Positions 24,599-32,761 of a DNA stretch of 64,000 bases are shown here, one piece after another. The DNA lies in NCBI RefSeq assembly GCF_000420025.1, contig NZ_ATUD01000004.1:124001-188000 (forward strand), given 5' to 3'. Under the pieces are notes generated by a model that was not told the DNA's origin, ran no database searches, and saw only the letters and a program-made list of their open reading frames with translations. Each line of letters opens with the position of its first letter. Positions within the stretch are counted from its first letter, which is position 1. The translations under genes were made by a program, and so were the position numbers. The DNA comes from Patulibacter americanus DSM 16676. GTDB taxonomy: Bacteria; Actinomycetota; Thermoleophilia; Solirubrobacterales; Solirubrobacteraceae.

Positions 24599-25012
24599 GT
24601 GCCCCTGCCTGCTGCCAATCCCGTCCTGCAGCAGCTGGCTGCGTCCGTGCTGCAGCTCGCGACGATCATCGAGGCGCCGCTGTGGTCGCTGCCGACGTTC
24701 GGGTATCCGACGAACCGCTCCTACCCGTACGTGCTCGACGAGGACGGCCTCTTCGTGTGGGGTGTCCGTTCCGGGGACTTCGAGCTCGAGCGTCGCGAGA
24801 CGCGCGAGGCGGAGGAGATCCTCTACTGGATCTTCGAGCACATCACCCGCTCCGTCGTGACGGCCTCCGAGGCCGGGGCCGGCCTGCCGAACACCACCGG
24901 CGACGACTGGCCGCAGAAGCAGCACGCGATGCTCGGCCGCCTCACGCCGCGGTGGGCGGCGCGGTTCGCCGAGGAGCACGACGGCTGGCTCGACGGCGTC
25001 GACCTCGACTGA
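24599..25012 (+). CDS. Imm63-like immunity-family protein (orphan)
   Basis: 137 residues. The sequence resembles the Imm63 family of polymorphic-toxin immunity proteins as I recall it: an N-terminal helix, the strand-turn LPTFGYPTNRSYPYVLDEDGL, a basic/acidic ELERRETREAEEILYWIFEHIT (family pattern ERG..R..T...ELLYWVF) and a C-terminal DDWPQKQHAMLGRLTPRWAARF. Such proteins normally sit beside a secreted toxin. Here the neighbours are tRNA-Gly and a convergent C45 protein, and no toxin is visible, so it may be a retained orphan or repurposed. No signal peptide. Confidence 0.65.
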   Translation: MPLPAANPVLQQLAASVLQLATIIEAPLWSLPTFGYPTNRSYPYVLDEDGLFVWGVRSGDFELERRETREAEEILYWIFEHITRSVVTASEAGAGLPNTTGDDWPQKQHAMLGRLTPRWAARFAEEHDGWLDGVDLD

Positions 25013-25024
25013 CCTGGACCGCCG

Positions 25025-26104
25025 TCAGATGCGGATCCACCCGCCGTCGCCCACGCGGCACGGCCCGCCCTCGTGCAGCAGCAGCTCGCGCGCGTCGAGG
25101 TCCAGCGCGGCCGTCACGAGGGTCTCCCAGCGGTCGCCCGCCTGCGCTCCCCGCTCGGGGTGGCAGCAGAGCATGCGGTCCTCGCGGTGGTCCAGCAGCG
25201 CGGTCGCGCGGGCCGTCGGATCGTCGGCGGCGCGGAGCTCCGGCGTGCGCCGCACGAGCTCGTCCAGCCGACCGTAGGTGCCCGGGTCGTCCGGCCCGTG
25301 GCGCTCGCTGCGGGAGAGCTCCGCGTCCAGGAAGTGGTTCGTGTGGGCGAACACGCCCTCGGCATCGGGCTCGAGGATCGCCAGGCCCGCGGGGGAGAGC
25401 TCGAGGCCGCGGACGGCTGATCGGGTGCCGTCGAACGCGACGACGGTGAGGACCGTCGAGGCCGACACCGGGGCCGAGGCGGCCAGGGCCGTGGCCTCGT
25501 CGATCGTGGTCGCCTCGTCGAGGATGCGGCGGGCGACGACGTGGACGGGCACCCCGGTCGGGCCGCCGTCGTCGGCGTGGGCGAGGATGTTGAAGTGCAG
25601 GCCCAGTCCCGCGCCATTGACGCCGAGCTTGCCGACGATGCCCATCTCCGTGAACAGGTGGACGTGGTGGCCGGGGCGCGGCTCCAGGCGGACGGCCAGC
25701 ATGCTGCCGCGGAGGTGGTCGTGCCAGTCCCAGGTCTGGACGGTGCGGGGCGCCTGCCCGGAGGGGTCGAGGGCGACGAACGTCGAGCACTCCGCGCGGC
25801 TTGCCGCCCCGACGGCGGCCAGGATCTCGGTCCGCGCGTTGAGGGCACCGATCCGCCAGACGTCCAGGCTCGCGCCGGCAGCGATCCCCGCGATCTCCTC
25901 AGCGAGCTGCGGCGCCCACGCCGCGGTGCGCTCCAGCGCCTCGCCGGCCACCCGGCGGACGACGGCGGGCGCTGCCCCCGACGCGCCGAACAACGCGTCG
26001 TAGCCCTCCCACGTCGCACGGATGCCGCCGCGATGGGCCCGCCCCAGCTCGCGGCCCCGGGCACCGGGGTCGGTCGCGGTCGAGAAGAAGACGGGAAGGG
26101 CCAT
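25025..26104 (-). CDS. C45 family NTN-hydrolase / acyltransferase-like protein
   Basis: 359 residues. Matches the C45 (acyl-CoA:6-aminopenicillanate acyltransferase) superfamily of self-processing N-terminal-nucleophile enzymes acting on amide bonds. The N-terminal helix GRELGRAHRGGIRATWEGYDAL precedes DVWRIGALNARTEIL and AECSTFVAL, where Cys (about residue 106) would be the nucleophile exposed by autocleavage. Downstream strands include QTWDWHDHLRGSMLAVRL, TEMGIVGKLGVNGAGLGLHFNIL and VFAHTNHFLD, all family-typical. Start ATG 26104. The substrate is unknown. It converges with the Imm63-like gene, 12 nt apart. Confidence 0.82.
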   Translation of the reverse strand: MALPVFFSTATDPGARGRELGRAHRGGIRATWEGYDALFGASGAAPAVVRRVAGEALERTAAWAPQLAEEIAGIAAGASLDVWRIGALNARTEILAAVGAASRAECSTFVALDPSGQAPRTVQTWDWHDHLRGSMLAVRLEPRPGHHVHLFTEMGIVGKLGVNGAGLGLHFNILAHADDGGPTGVPVHVVARRILDEATTIDEATALAASAPVSASTVLTVVAFDGTRSAVRGLELSPAGLAILEPDAEGVFAHTNHFLDAELSRSERHGPDDPGTYGRLDELVRRTPELRAADDPTARATALLDHREDRMLCCHPERGAQAGDRWETLVTAALDLDARELLLHEGGPCRVGDGGWIRI

Positions 26105-26211
26105 GGCGCCCCCGATCTTCGCGCGTCACCCGTGACGGGGTGCGACCGGCCGCGTCGGGACGGCGCTCCGCGGCGACGCTGAGTTTTCGGCCGCCCCGCC
26201 GTCTACGGGGC

Positions 26212-26892
26212 ATGAGCACGTTCCTCCTCGTCCCCGGCGCCGGCGGCGCCGCGTGGTACTGGCACCGCGTCGTCCCGCTGCTGGAGGCCGCCGGGCACGA
26301 CGTGATCGCCCTCGAGCTGCCGGGGCCCGACGAACGCTCCGGGCTGCCGGAGTACCGCGACCTGATGGTGCGGGCGGGGGAGGGGCGGGGACGGCTGGTG
26401 GTTGTCGCGCAGAGCATGGGCGGGTTCACCGCCGTGCCGGCCTGCCGTCACCTGCCCGTCGAGCGGCTCGTGCTGAACAACGCGATGGTCCCCGCGCCGC
26501 GGGAGTGTGCCAACGACTGGTGGTTGGCCACGGACTGGGAGGCCGCACGGATCGCCGGCGCCCGCGACGGCGGCTGGACGACGGACTTCGACATGGAGGC
26601 GTACTTCTTCCACGACGTCGACCCGGACGTGCTCGCCGCGGGGGCGGCGCACGCCCATCCCGAGGCCGAGGTCGCCTTCACTCAGCCGTGCGACTTCCTC
26701 CGCTGGCCCGACGTGCCGACCACCGTGCTGGCGGGAGAGGGCGACCGGCTCTTCCCGCTCGCGTTCCAGCGGCGGGTGGCGCGCCGCCGCCTGGGGCTCG
26801 ACGTCGTGCCCGTCCCCGGCGGGCACCTCAACGCGCTGAGCCGCCCGCAGGAGCTGGCGGCGACCCTCGTGGGCCTGGCGTCCGCCGATTGA
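26212..26892 (+). CDS. Alpha/beta hydrolase (small, esterase-like)
   Basis: 226 residues. Begins STFLLVPGAGGAAWYWHRVV, the oxyanion-hole strand of the fold. Catalytic triad candidates are Ser in VVAQSMGGFTA, Asp in LAGEGDRLFPL and His in VPGGHLNALSRP. The cap region is short (residues ~95-150; WWLATDWEAARIAG). No signal peptide, so cytoplasmic. Size and motifs match small esterases annotated as alpha/beta-fold hydrolases; substrate unknown. It is divergent from the C45 gene, 107 nt away, and converges with mrdA (9-nt gap). The ATG at 26212 starts exactly at the fold. Confidence 0.85.
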   Translation: MSTFLLVPGAGGAAWYWHRVVPLLEAAGHDVIALELPGPDERSGLPEYRDLMVRAGEGRGRLVVVAQSMGGFTAVPACRHLPVERLVLNNAMVPAPRECANDWWLATDWEAARIAGARDGGWTTDFDMEAYFFHDVDPDVLAAGAAHAHPEAEVAFTQPCDFLRWPDVPTTVLAGEGDRLFPLAFQRRVARRRLGLDVVPVPGGHLNALSRPQELAATLVGLASAD

Positions 26893-26901
26893 CGGCCGGC
26901 G

Positions 26902-29226
26902 TCACTCGCGGCTGCGTGTGCCGTCCCCGGCGTTCCCCCGCGCCTTGCCGCACGGCGCCACGGACGCCTGCTGGCGGTACCAGGTGCGCAGCATCCGGCA
27001 GACGATCGGCGCGGCGGTGGACGAGCCGGCCTCGCCGTTCTCGACCGTGGCCACGACGACGATCGGGCGCTCCCCGTCCGGGACGAGGGCCGCGAACCAC
27101 GCCTGGTCCGGGCAGCGCGACTCCGCACAGCGCTGGGCGGTGCCGGTCTTGCCCTGGACGGGGTAGCGGCCGTGGTCCCATCCGTCGAAGACCCCCGACG
27201 CGGTGCCACCGGGGGACCGCGTGACGGCCTCGAGCCCGTCGAGAACGGCGCGCTTCCAGCCGGCCTCGCCGATCCGCACCCGGCGGAGCGGCTTCGGCGC
27301 GAAGCGCTGCACCTGCACCCCGGTCGAATCCTGGATCTGCACGCCGAGCTGCGGGGTGGGGAACCGCAGCTCGTCCGTCGTGCGGCCCGGCTCGTCGTAC
27401 AGGCCGGCGTAGGCGACGGCCACCTGCAGCGGAGTCGCGAGGAAGTCGCCCTGCCCGATCGCCAGGTTCACGTTGTCGCCGGCGTAGAACCCGCCCCGCG
27501 GATCGAAGACGAGTCCGCAGGACTCCTTGTGCGTCCGCTTGCGGCACGCCAGCTCCTGCGCGTTGCGCGTGCGCCGCCAGTCCGCGTCGGGGACGACGCC
27601 GGGCTGCTCGCCGGGCAGGTCGATCCCCGTCCGGCGGCTGTAGCCGAAGAGCCGCGCCCACGTCTGCAGCGGCCGGTCGCGGTGCCCGAAGAGCGCCTGG
27701 CCGACGTCGTAGTAGTAGACGTCGGAGGAGACCTCGAGGGAGCGCCGCAGGTCGGCGGGGCCGAGGTCCTGCCGACCGGCGTTGTAAAAGGGGCGCCCGC
27801 CGATCGTGCGCGAGTTGCCGCCGCGGGCCTGGTCCCGCGGCGTGCGGAACCCGGAGCCCAGGGCCGCGAACGCCGAGACGACCTTGAAGGTCGAACCCGT
27901 CGCGTACTGGCCCTGGATGGCGCGATTGAGCAGCGGCACGCCCGCCTCCTCGTCCAACAGGCGCCGGCGGGCGCGCGCGCTCATCGGGCGGTCCAGTCGG
28001 TTGCGGTCGATCGTGGGATAGGAGCCCATCGCCAGGACCTCGCCGTTGCGCGGGTCGATCGCGACGTACGCGCCGGCGGCCCGGAAGCCGGTCTTGCTGT
28101 CGAGGGAGCGCCCGATCGTGGCCTCCATCGCCCGGTGGCCGGAGCGCTCGAGGGCGGTGTCAATCGTGAGCATGAGCCGGCTGCCCTGTTGCGGCCGGCG
28201 CTCCTCGGTCCGGCCGGTGGGATCACCCTGCGCGTCGACCTCGAGGCGCCGGAGCCCGTCCTTGCCCTGCAGGTAGCTGTTGTACTCGTACTCCAGGCCG
28301 TCCTGGCCGATGACCTGCCCGGGGGCCAGCCCGTCGTACTTGTCCTGCTTCAGCTGCGCGGGCGAGATCTCGTTCACGCCGCCGAAGAGCTGCCCCGCGA
28401 GCGCCCCGTGGGTGTACCGGCGCACGAACTCCGTGCCGACCTCGAGCTCCGGGAACTCGCGCTGCCGCTCCCGCAGGTACACGCGCAGGTTGTCGCCCAC
28501 CCCGCGGGCCTTCAGCGGCACGTTGCCGTAGGGCAGGGCGACGGTGCTCGCGACGATCCGCCGGTAGAGGGTGGCGGGCGTCAGGCCGAGCGGCTCTCCG
28601 ATGCGGTGCAGCAGCCGGCGCAGCTCGGGGCTCGCGTCGCGCCGCACGCTCAACGCGGGCGGATCGGGTGGGCCCGTGACGGTGAGCCGTGCCGCCGCGG
28701 TCCGTTCGGCGGCGTCCCGACGACGTGCCGCCGCGCGGGCGGCGCGGCGGGTCCGCTCGCGGCCCTGGGCGGCCGTCTCGCGCTCGCGCTCCCGCCGGTC
28801 GCGACGGCGCTGGGCGGGCGTCCGGGCGCGGGCCCGCTGCTCGTCGCGGGCTACCGCGTCCGCGACGATGCGGTCGGCCACCCGGTCGAGGGCCACGTCG
28901 TACTGCCCCTGGTCGTGGCCCCAGTTCGCCATGTCCGCCCGGTCGGCCGACGGGAGCGCGTCGGCGCGCAGGGCGACGATCGTGGTCGCCCGGTTCTCGA
29001 CGAGGGGGCGGCGGCGACGGTCGACGATCGTGCCGCGGGGCGCGGCGATGCGGATCACGCGCGTGCCGTTGCTCGTGGCCTGGCGCAGGTACTGGTCGCC
29101 CTGAAGCACCTGCAGGAACCACAGCCGCAGGAAGAGGACGGCGAAGATGCCGAACGCGACGATGCCGAACGCCGCCAGGCGGACGGCGAGCTGCGGGGTG
29201 GGCGGTCTGCGGTCTCGCGGGCGCAC
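26902..29226 (-). CDS. mrdA: Penicillin-binding protein 2 (class B transpeptidase) with Arg-rich insert
   Basis: 774 residues. PBP2 cross-links peptidoglycan during elongation. One N-terminal membrane helix (IVAFGIFAVLFLRLWFLQVL, residues ~22-41) leads to the pedestal domain (PRGTIVDRRRRPLVENRA; VLP-type YGNVPLKARGVGDN; AGQLFGGVNEIS). Active-site motifs are Ser445 in GSTFKV, Ser500-Ser501-Asp502 (SSD in place of SxN) and Lys693 in KTGTAQ. An insert at about residues 98-196 splits the pedestal; residues ~125-180 are almost entirely Arg, Ala and Glu. GTG 29226 has GAAGGA about 7 nt upstream. No rodA or mre genes are adjacent. Confidence 0.93.
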   Translation of the reverse strand: MRPRDRRPPTPQLAVRLAAFGIVAFGIFAVLFLRLWFLQVLQGDQYLRQATSNGTRVIRIAAPRGTIVDRRRRPLVENRATTIVALRADALPSADRADMANWGHDQGQYDVALDRVADRIVADAVARDEQRARARTPAQRRRDRRERERETAAQGRERTRRAARAAARRRDAAERTAAARLTVTGPPDPPALSVRRDASPELRRLLHRIGEPLGLTPATLYRRIVASTVALPYGNVPLKARGVGDNLRVYLRERQREFPELEVGTEFVRRYTHGALAGQLFGGVNEISPAQLKQDKYDGLAPGQVIGQDGLEYEYNSYLQGKDGLRRLEVDAQGDPTGRTEERRPQQGSRLMLTIDTALERSGHRAMEATIGRSLDSKTGFRAAGAYVAIDPRNGEVLAMGSYPTIDRNRLDRPMSARARRRLLDEEAGVPLLNRAIQGQYATGSTFKVVSAFAALGSGFRTPRDQARGGNSRTIGGRPFYNAGRQDLGPADLRRSLEVSSDVYYYDVGQALFGHRDRPLQTWARLFGYSRRTGIDLPGEQPGVVPDADWRRTRNAQELACRKRTHKESCGLVFDPRGGFYAGDNVNLAIGQGDFLATPLQVAVAYAGLYDEPGRTTDELRFPTPQLGVQIQDSTGVQVQRFAPKPLRRVRIGEAGWKRAVLDGLEAVTRSPGGTASGVFDGWDHGRYPVQGKTGTAQRCAESRCPDQAWFAALVPDGERPIVVVATVENGEAGSSTAAPIVCRMLRTWYRQQASVAPCGKARGNAGDGTRSRE

Positions 29227-29362
29227 GCGGGATCCTTCGACGGGACGGGGTGCGCGTGGGAGACCGCGGGCGTGCGCCCCGGGGGACGCGGACGGCCGAC
29301 CACACGCGGGGACGGGACCCCGCGATCATGACGCTTCCGCCGTACGCCGGGGTCGGTGACCG

Positions 29363-29755
29363 TCAGCCTGCAGCGTGCTCCGGCCCGACCGCGTCGACCG
29401 CGATGCCGCTGCTGCGGAGGGCGTCGGCGGCATCGGCGCGGCGGCCGGCGGGCACGAGCACGAGGTCGGCGTCGTGGGTCGAGGTCACGAACACGGGGAT
29501 GCCCGCCGCGGCGATCGGTCCGACGACGGCGGCCAGCATGCCGGGCACGTCGAGGCCGTGGGGCGTGGCCTCGAAGAGCGCCGCCCACCGGTCGGCGTCG
29601 TCCGGGGTGGCGGGACGGACGACCGTGAGGCCCTCCGGTCCGCGGACGAGGGCCAGCCACTCCCCGTCGGGCACGACGCCGTCCGGGGCCAGCGCCACGG
29701 CGTACCGGCCCGGGAGCCATCCCAGTCGTCGGGGCGGGGCGGCGGGATCGGGCAC
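29363..29755 (-). CDS. ACT domain protein
   Basis: 130 residues. Two ACT-like beta-alpha-beta-beta units: residues ~10-60 (GRYAVALAPDGVVPDGEWLALVRGPEGLTVVRPA) and ~65-125 (HGLDVPGMLAAVVGPIAAAGIPVFVTSTHDADLVLV). The second matches small stand-alone ACT proteins of the ACT_7/DUF2241 kind, thought to bind amino acids. No catalytic domain is attached. GTG 29755 is chosen because TACGAT lies 6 nt upstream. It stands between mrdA and the divergent toxin-antitoxin pair. Confidence 0.82.
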   Translation of the reverse strand: MPDPAAPPRRLGWLPGRYAVALAPDGVVPDGEWLALVRGPEGLTVVRPATPDDADRWAALFEATPHGLDVPGMLAAVVGPIAAAGIPVFVTSTHDADLVLVPAGRRADAADALRSSGIAVDAVGPEHAAG

Positions 29756-29761
29756 CCGGCG

Positions 29762-29767
29762 ATCGTA
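29762..29767 (-). promoter_or_regulatory. -10 element of the ACT gene (leaderless)
   Basis: Minus-strand TACGAT ends 6 nt before GTG 29755. Confidence 0.5.
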
Positions 29768-29845
29768 GTGCGCTCCGTCGGAGGGCCTCGGGACGGGGCG
29801 GGAACGACCGGGATAGAGTCGTGACCGAGGTGGGATCGCGGTGGT

Positions 29846-29873
29846 ATGCACGGGGGTGTATGGTGGGGACACC
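29846..29873 (+). promoter_or_regulatory. Promoter/operator region of the RES-Xre pair
   Basis: TATGGT (29859-29864), 13 nt before ATG 29878, is the likely -10. It is bracketed by two inverted repeats: ATGCAC-GGGG-GTGTAT (29846-29861, one mismatch) and GGTG-GGGA-CACC (29862-29873). Antitoxins of this type repress their own operon, so these may be operators. Confidence 0.4.
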
Positions 29874-29877
29874 GCTC

Positions 29878-30267
29878 ATGACCGTCACCCAGCCCCGCCC
29901 CGACCTCGTCGCCCACAGCCACGCCATGCGGGCCGACATCGGCACGGTCGCCCGCGAGGTCCGAGACCTGCTCGGCGCACGCCTGGGCGCCTACGTCGCC
30001 GGGGTGGGCGAGACCCGCGCGCTGCACGAGTGGGCGGACGGGACACGTGCCCCCGGGGCCGAGGCGCAGCGGCGGCTGCGCCTGGCCCTGCAGCTCGCCA
30101 CCATGATCGCCGGACGCGACGGTGGACCGACGGCCCAGGCGTGGTTCCAGGGGCTGAACCCGCAGCTCGAGGACCGCTCGCCCGCGCGGCTGATCCGTGA
30201 GGGCGACCTCGACGACGTCGGCGGTCAGGTCGTCTCCGCCGCCCGCGCCTTCGTCGTCGGCGGGTGA
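29878..30267 (+). CDS. Antitoxin, Xre/MbcA/ParS family
   Basis: 129 residues. The N-terminal part (ADIGTVAREVRDLLGARLGAYVAGV; LHEWADGTRAPGAEAQRRLRLAL) is a helix-turn-helix-like region. The C-terminal segment AWFQGLNPQLEDRSPARLIREGDLDDVGGQVVSAARAFV is the classical DUF2384/MbcA-ParS toxin-binding domain, whose tail plugs the RES active site. ATG 29878 is preferred; in-frame ATG 29860 and GTG 29821 lie in or before the promoter. The stop overlaps the toxin GTG by 4 nt, the standard coupled arrangement. Confidence 0.88.
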   Translation: MTVTQPRPDLVAHSHAMRADIGTVAREVRDLLGARLGAYVAGVGETRALHEWADGTRAPGAEAQRRLRLALQLATMIAGRDGGPTAQAWFQGLNPQLEDRSPARLIREGDLDDVGGQVVSAARAFVVGG

Positions 30268-30944
30268 GCCCCGACCTCGACCTGGCGCGTCCCGACGGGC
30301 CGCTGCACCGCCTCGCGCGCCGCCCGGACGCCTGGGCCTGGCCCGACTGGGCCTACGCGGGCCCGGACGGCACCTTCGGCAACCGCTTCGACGACCCGCA
30401 CTCGGACTTCCGGGTGCTCTACGCGAGCTCCCGGCGGCTCACCTGCTTCCTCGAGACGCTCGCGCGGTTCCGGCCCGACCCGCACGTGGTGGCCTTCGAG
30501 GTCGCGCCCGACCCCCGCGACGCAGAGTTCCCCACGCTCCCGCCCGGGCACGTCCCCGCGGACTGGACGGCCAAGCGCGCCGTCGGCACGCTCGAGGTCG
30601 ATTGGCCCTTCGCCGACATCGGCACGCACCGCTCGCTGGCGCACCTGCGCGAGGCGCTCGGCGCCGACCTGGTGCGTCATCGCATCGACGACCTCGACGG
30701 CGCGGCGATCCGGATGAGCGCGCCCCGGGCCCTGACGCAGGAGATCTCGCGCCTCGTCTACGAGCGCGGGGACGCGGCCGGCGTGCGCTACCTCTCGCGC
30801 CTGGGGGACGACGGCGTGAGCTGGGCGATCCACGAGCCGGCCGACCTGCCGGACGGCGAGACGCGCGGCCTCCGCCGCGACGACCCGGACCTGCGCGAGG
30901 CGCTCGAGCTCTTCGGCCTGACCCTCGTGGACGACGACGGCTGA
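30264..30944 (+). CDS. RES-domain toxin
   Basis: 226 residues. RES toxins degrade NAD+ (as MbcT does in Mycobacterium tuberculosis), halting growth when the antitoxin is lost. Core residues are in GNRFDDPHSDFRVLYASS (Arg and Tyr of the fold) and CFLETLARFRPD (Glu), close to the RES consensus. The C-terminal part has ALTQEISRLVYERGDAAGVRYLSRLGDDGVSWAIHE, also family-like. It appears intact, with no frameshift, and overlaps the antitoxin stop (GTGA). Confidence 0.88.
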   Translation: MSPDLDLARPDGPLHRLARRPDAWAWPDWAYAGPDGTFGNRFDDPHSDFRVLYASSRRLTCFLETLARFRPDPHVVAFEVAPDPRDAEFPTLPPGHVPADWTAKRAVGTLEVDWPFADIGTHRSLAHLREALGADLVRHRIDDLDGAAIRMSAPRALTQEISRLVYERGDAAGVRYLSRLGDDGVSWAIHEPADLPDGETRGLRRDDPDLREALELFGLTLVDDDG

Positions 30945-31185
30945 GCTGCCGGCCGGACGAGCCTCGGACGGGGCCGAGCGAGACCTCGGCGGCGGGCGGT
31001 CCGCCACCGTCGTCGGGTGCTGCGCAAGAGGGTGGCCCCGCGGGGGCCGGAGGTGCATCCGGCGGTCGCGGACGAGGCCGCGGCCGCCTGCACCGTCACG
31101 GCCGCGCGACGAGGGATCCGGTGATCGGGTCCGTCGTCGCGGGTCGTTCGCGGGACGGAGGTGCTCATACCCGGCCGGCCGTCCG

Positions 31186-31827
31186 TCAAACGTCGTAGGG
31201 CTCGGGGTCGAGCCGCTCGCGCTCCCGGGCCGCCGCCGCGAGCACGTCCGTGATCGTCCGCGCGAGCACCGTGGTCGCCCCCGCGACGTCGAGACCCAGC
31301 GGCCCGCGGGAGGTCGACCACGAGGCCCACGAGGTGGCGACGGTCATCGCCTGGACGTAGGGCAGGCGGGTCGCCGCGTCCTCGGGCAGCTCGGCGGCGA
31401 ACAGCTCCTCGATCTCGGCGGCGAAGCGCTGCACGTGCTCGCGCTCGTAGGACCGCAGCACGGCGGAGAACGGGGCCCGGCGGGCCGAGGCCAGCGCGTA
31501 GGGGCCGATCAGCTCGAGCAGACGGGCCCGCTCGCGGCAGTAGGCGTCGATGCGCTCGGGGAGGGGGAGCCCGGCCGGGATGGGGCGGTGCTCGTCCTGC
31601 ATGCGCAGGAGGACGGCCTGTCCGACGGCGTCGAACAGTTGGTCCATGTCGTCGAACGTGAGCCAGAAGGTGCGCACCGACACGTCGGCGCGGGCGGCGA
31701 TCCGGGCGCCCGTGGGGCTGACGTCGCCCTCCTCGACCAGCGCCATGTGGGCCGCCACGATCGCCTGACGGGTGCGCTCCCGGCGCGCGAGGCGGCCGTC
31801 GCTGTTGATCGGCGGCGTCGCGTCCAT
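31186..31827 (-). CDS. TetR family transcriptional regulator (divergent to liv operon)
   Basis: 213 residues from ATG 31827. The N-terminal helix-turn-helix is DGRLARRERTRQAIVAAHMALVEEGDVSPTGARIAARADVSVRTFWLTFDDMDQLF. The C-terminal ligand domain has LPERIDAYCRERARLLELIGPYALAS and further helices without assignable ligand specificity. An in-frame GTG at 31917 would add 30 residues of poor quality; the short form starts just before the DNA-binding domain. It is divergent from livG, so regulation of branched-chain amino-acid transport is a reasonable guess. The 30945-31185 stretch beyond its stop holds no recognisable gene. Confidence 0.82.
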   Translation of the reverse strand: MDATPPINSDGRLARRERTRQAIVAAHMALVEEGDVSPTGARIAARADVSVRTFWLTFDDMDQLFDAVGQAVLLRMQDEHRPIPAGLPLPERIDAYCRERARLLELIGPYALASARRAPFSAVLRSYEREHVQRFAAEIEELFAAELPEDAATRLPYVQAMTVATSWASWSTSRGPLGLDVAGATTVLARTITDVLAAAARERERLDPEPYDV

Positions 31828-31934
31828 GGCGGGCGAGACTGCCAGATCGACCGGGTCGGAGGGAAGTGCGTCCTCGCCGCGTCCGTCGAGCGGGGAGGCG
31901 CCACAAAGTTTTCCCACAGGCCCGCCGAACTACC

Positions 31935-31940
31935 TACACT
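31935..31940 (+). promoter_or_regulatory. -10 element of the liv operon (leaderless)
   Basis: TACACT ends 8 nt before ATG 31949. Confidence 0.6.
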
Positions 31941-31948
31941 CGCCGTGC

Positions 31949-32761
31949 ATGAATGCCGTGATGCAGCGCACAGACGGCGTCCCGCCGCGCCTGCGCGTCG
32001 AGGGGGTGACGGTGCGCTTCGGGGGGCTCATGGCCCTCGAGGACGTCTCCTTCGACGTGCCCGCCGGTCAGGTCGTGGGGGTGATCGGTCCCAACGGCGC
32101 CGGCAAGACGACGCTCTTCAACGTCGTCTGCGGCTTCGTCCGCCCCGCCACCGGGACGCTCGAGCTCGACGGGGAGCGCCTGCGGCCGGTGCCGCACCGC
32201 CTCGCGGCGCAGGGGGTCGCCCGCACGCTCCAGGGCCTCGGCCTGTTCGACGGGCAGACGGTCCTCGAGAACGTGGTGACCGGGGCGACGAACCGCGCCC
32301 GTGCGGGCTATGGCTCCGCGCTGCTGGCGCTGCCGCGTGCCGACCGCGACGAGCGCGAGCTGCGCGACCGCGCCCGTGAGCTGCTCACGGAGTTCCGGCT
32401 GAACGACGTGGCGGACGCCTCGCCGGCCACGCTGCCCTACGCGGTGCGCAAGCGGGCCGCGCTGGCCCGGGCGCTGATGGCCGAGCCGCGCCTCCTGCTG
32501 CTCGACGAGCCCGCCGGCGGCCTGGGCCAGGACGACATCGACGACCTCGTGCGCGTCATCGGCTCCATGCCCACGCGCACGGGGGCGGACTGCTCCGTGA
32601 TGCTCGTCGAGCACCACGTCGACCTCGTCATGCAGGTGTGCGACGCGCTCGTGGTCCTGGACTTCGGCCGGGTCATCGCGCGCGGCACGCCGGACGAGAT
32701 CCGCAAGGACGAGCGCGTCGCCGAGGCGTACCTGGGCGCCGACGTCGAGGTGGAGTCCTGA
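31949..32761 (+). CDS. livG: Branched-chain amino acid ABC transporter ATP-binding protein LivG-like
   Basis: 270 residues. One of two cytoplasmic ATPases of a HAAT-type importer. Walker A is GPNGAGKTTLFN; Walker B is RLLLLDEPAGGLG; the switch is LVEHHVDLVM. The signature that usually reads LSYGxxR reads LPYAVRKR here, so the central Gly is Ala. The C-terminal VAEAYLG is typical of LivG. It is the first gene of livG-livF-livH-livM-livK; its stop overlaps the livF ATG by one base. The start is fixed by the leaderless promoter. Confidence 0.93.
   Translation: MNAVMQRTDGVPPRLRVEGVTVRFGGLMALEDVSFDVPAGQVVGVIGPNGAGKTTLFNVVCGFVRPATGTLELDGERLRPVPHRLAAQGVARTLQGLGLFDGQTVLENVVTGATNRARAGYGSALLALPRADRDERELRDRARELLTEFRLNDVADASPATLPYAVRKRAALARALMAEPRLLLLDEPAGGLGQDDIDDLVRVIGSMPTRTGADCSVMLVEHHVDLVMQVCDALVVLDFGRVIARGTPDEIRKDERVAEAYLGADVEVES

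Noticed and set aside
30945..31185. Gene between the RES toxin and TetR genes
   Set aside because: Open frames exist in several phases but none has a plausible start, promoter or protein-like composition; I see nothing in it.
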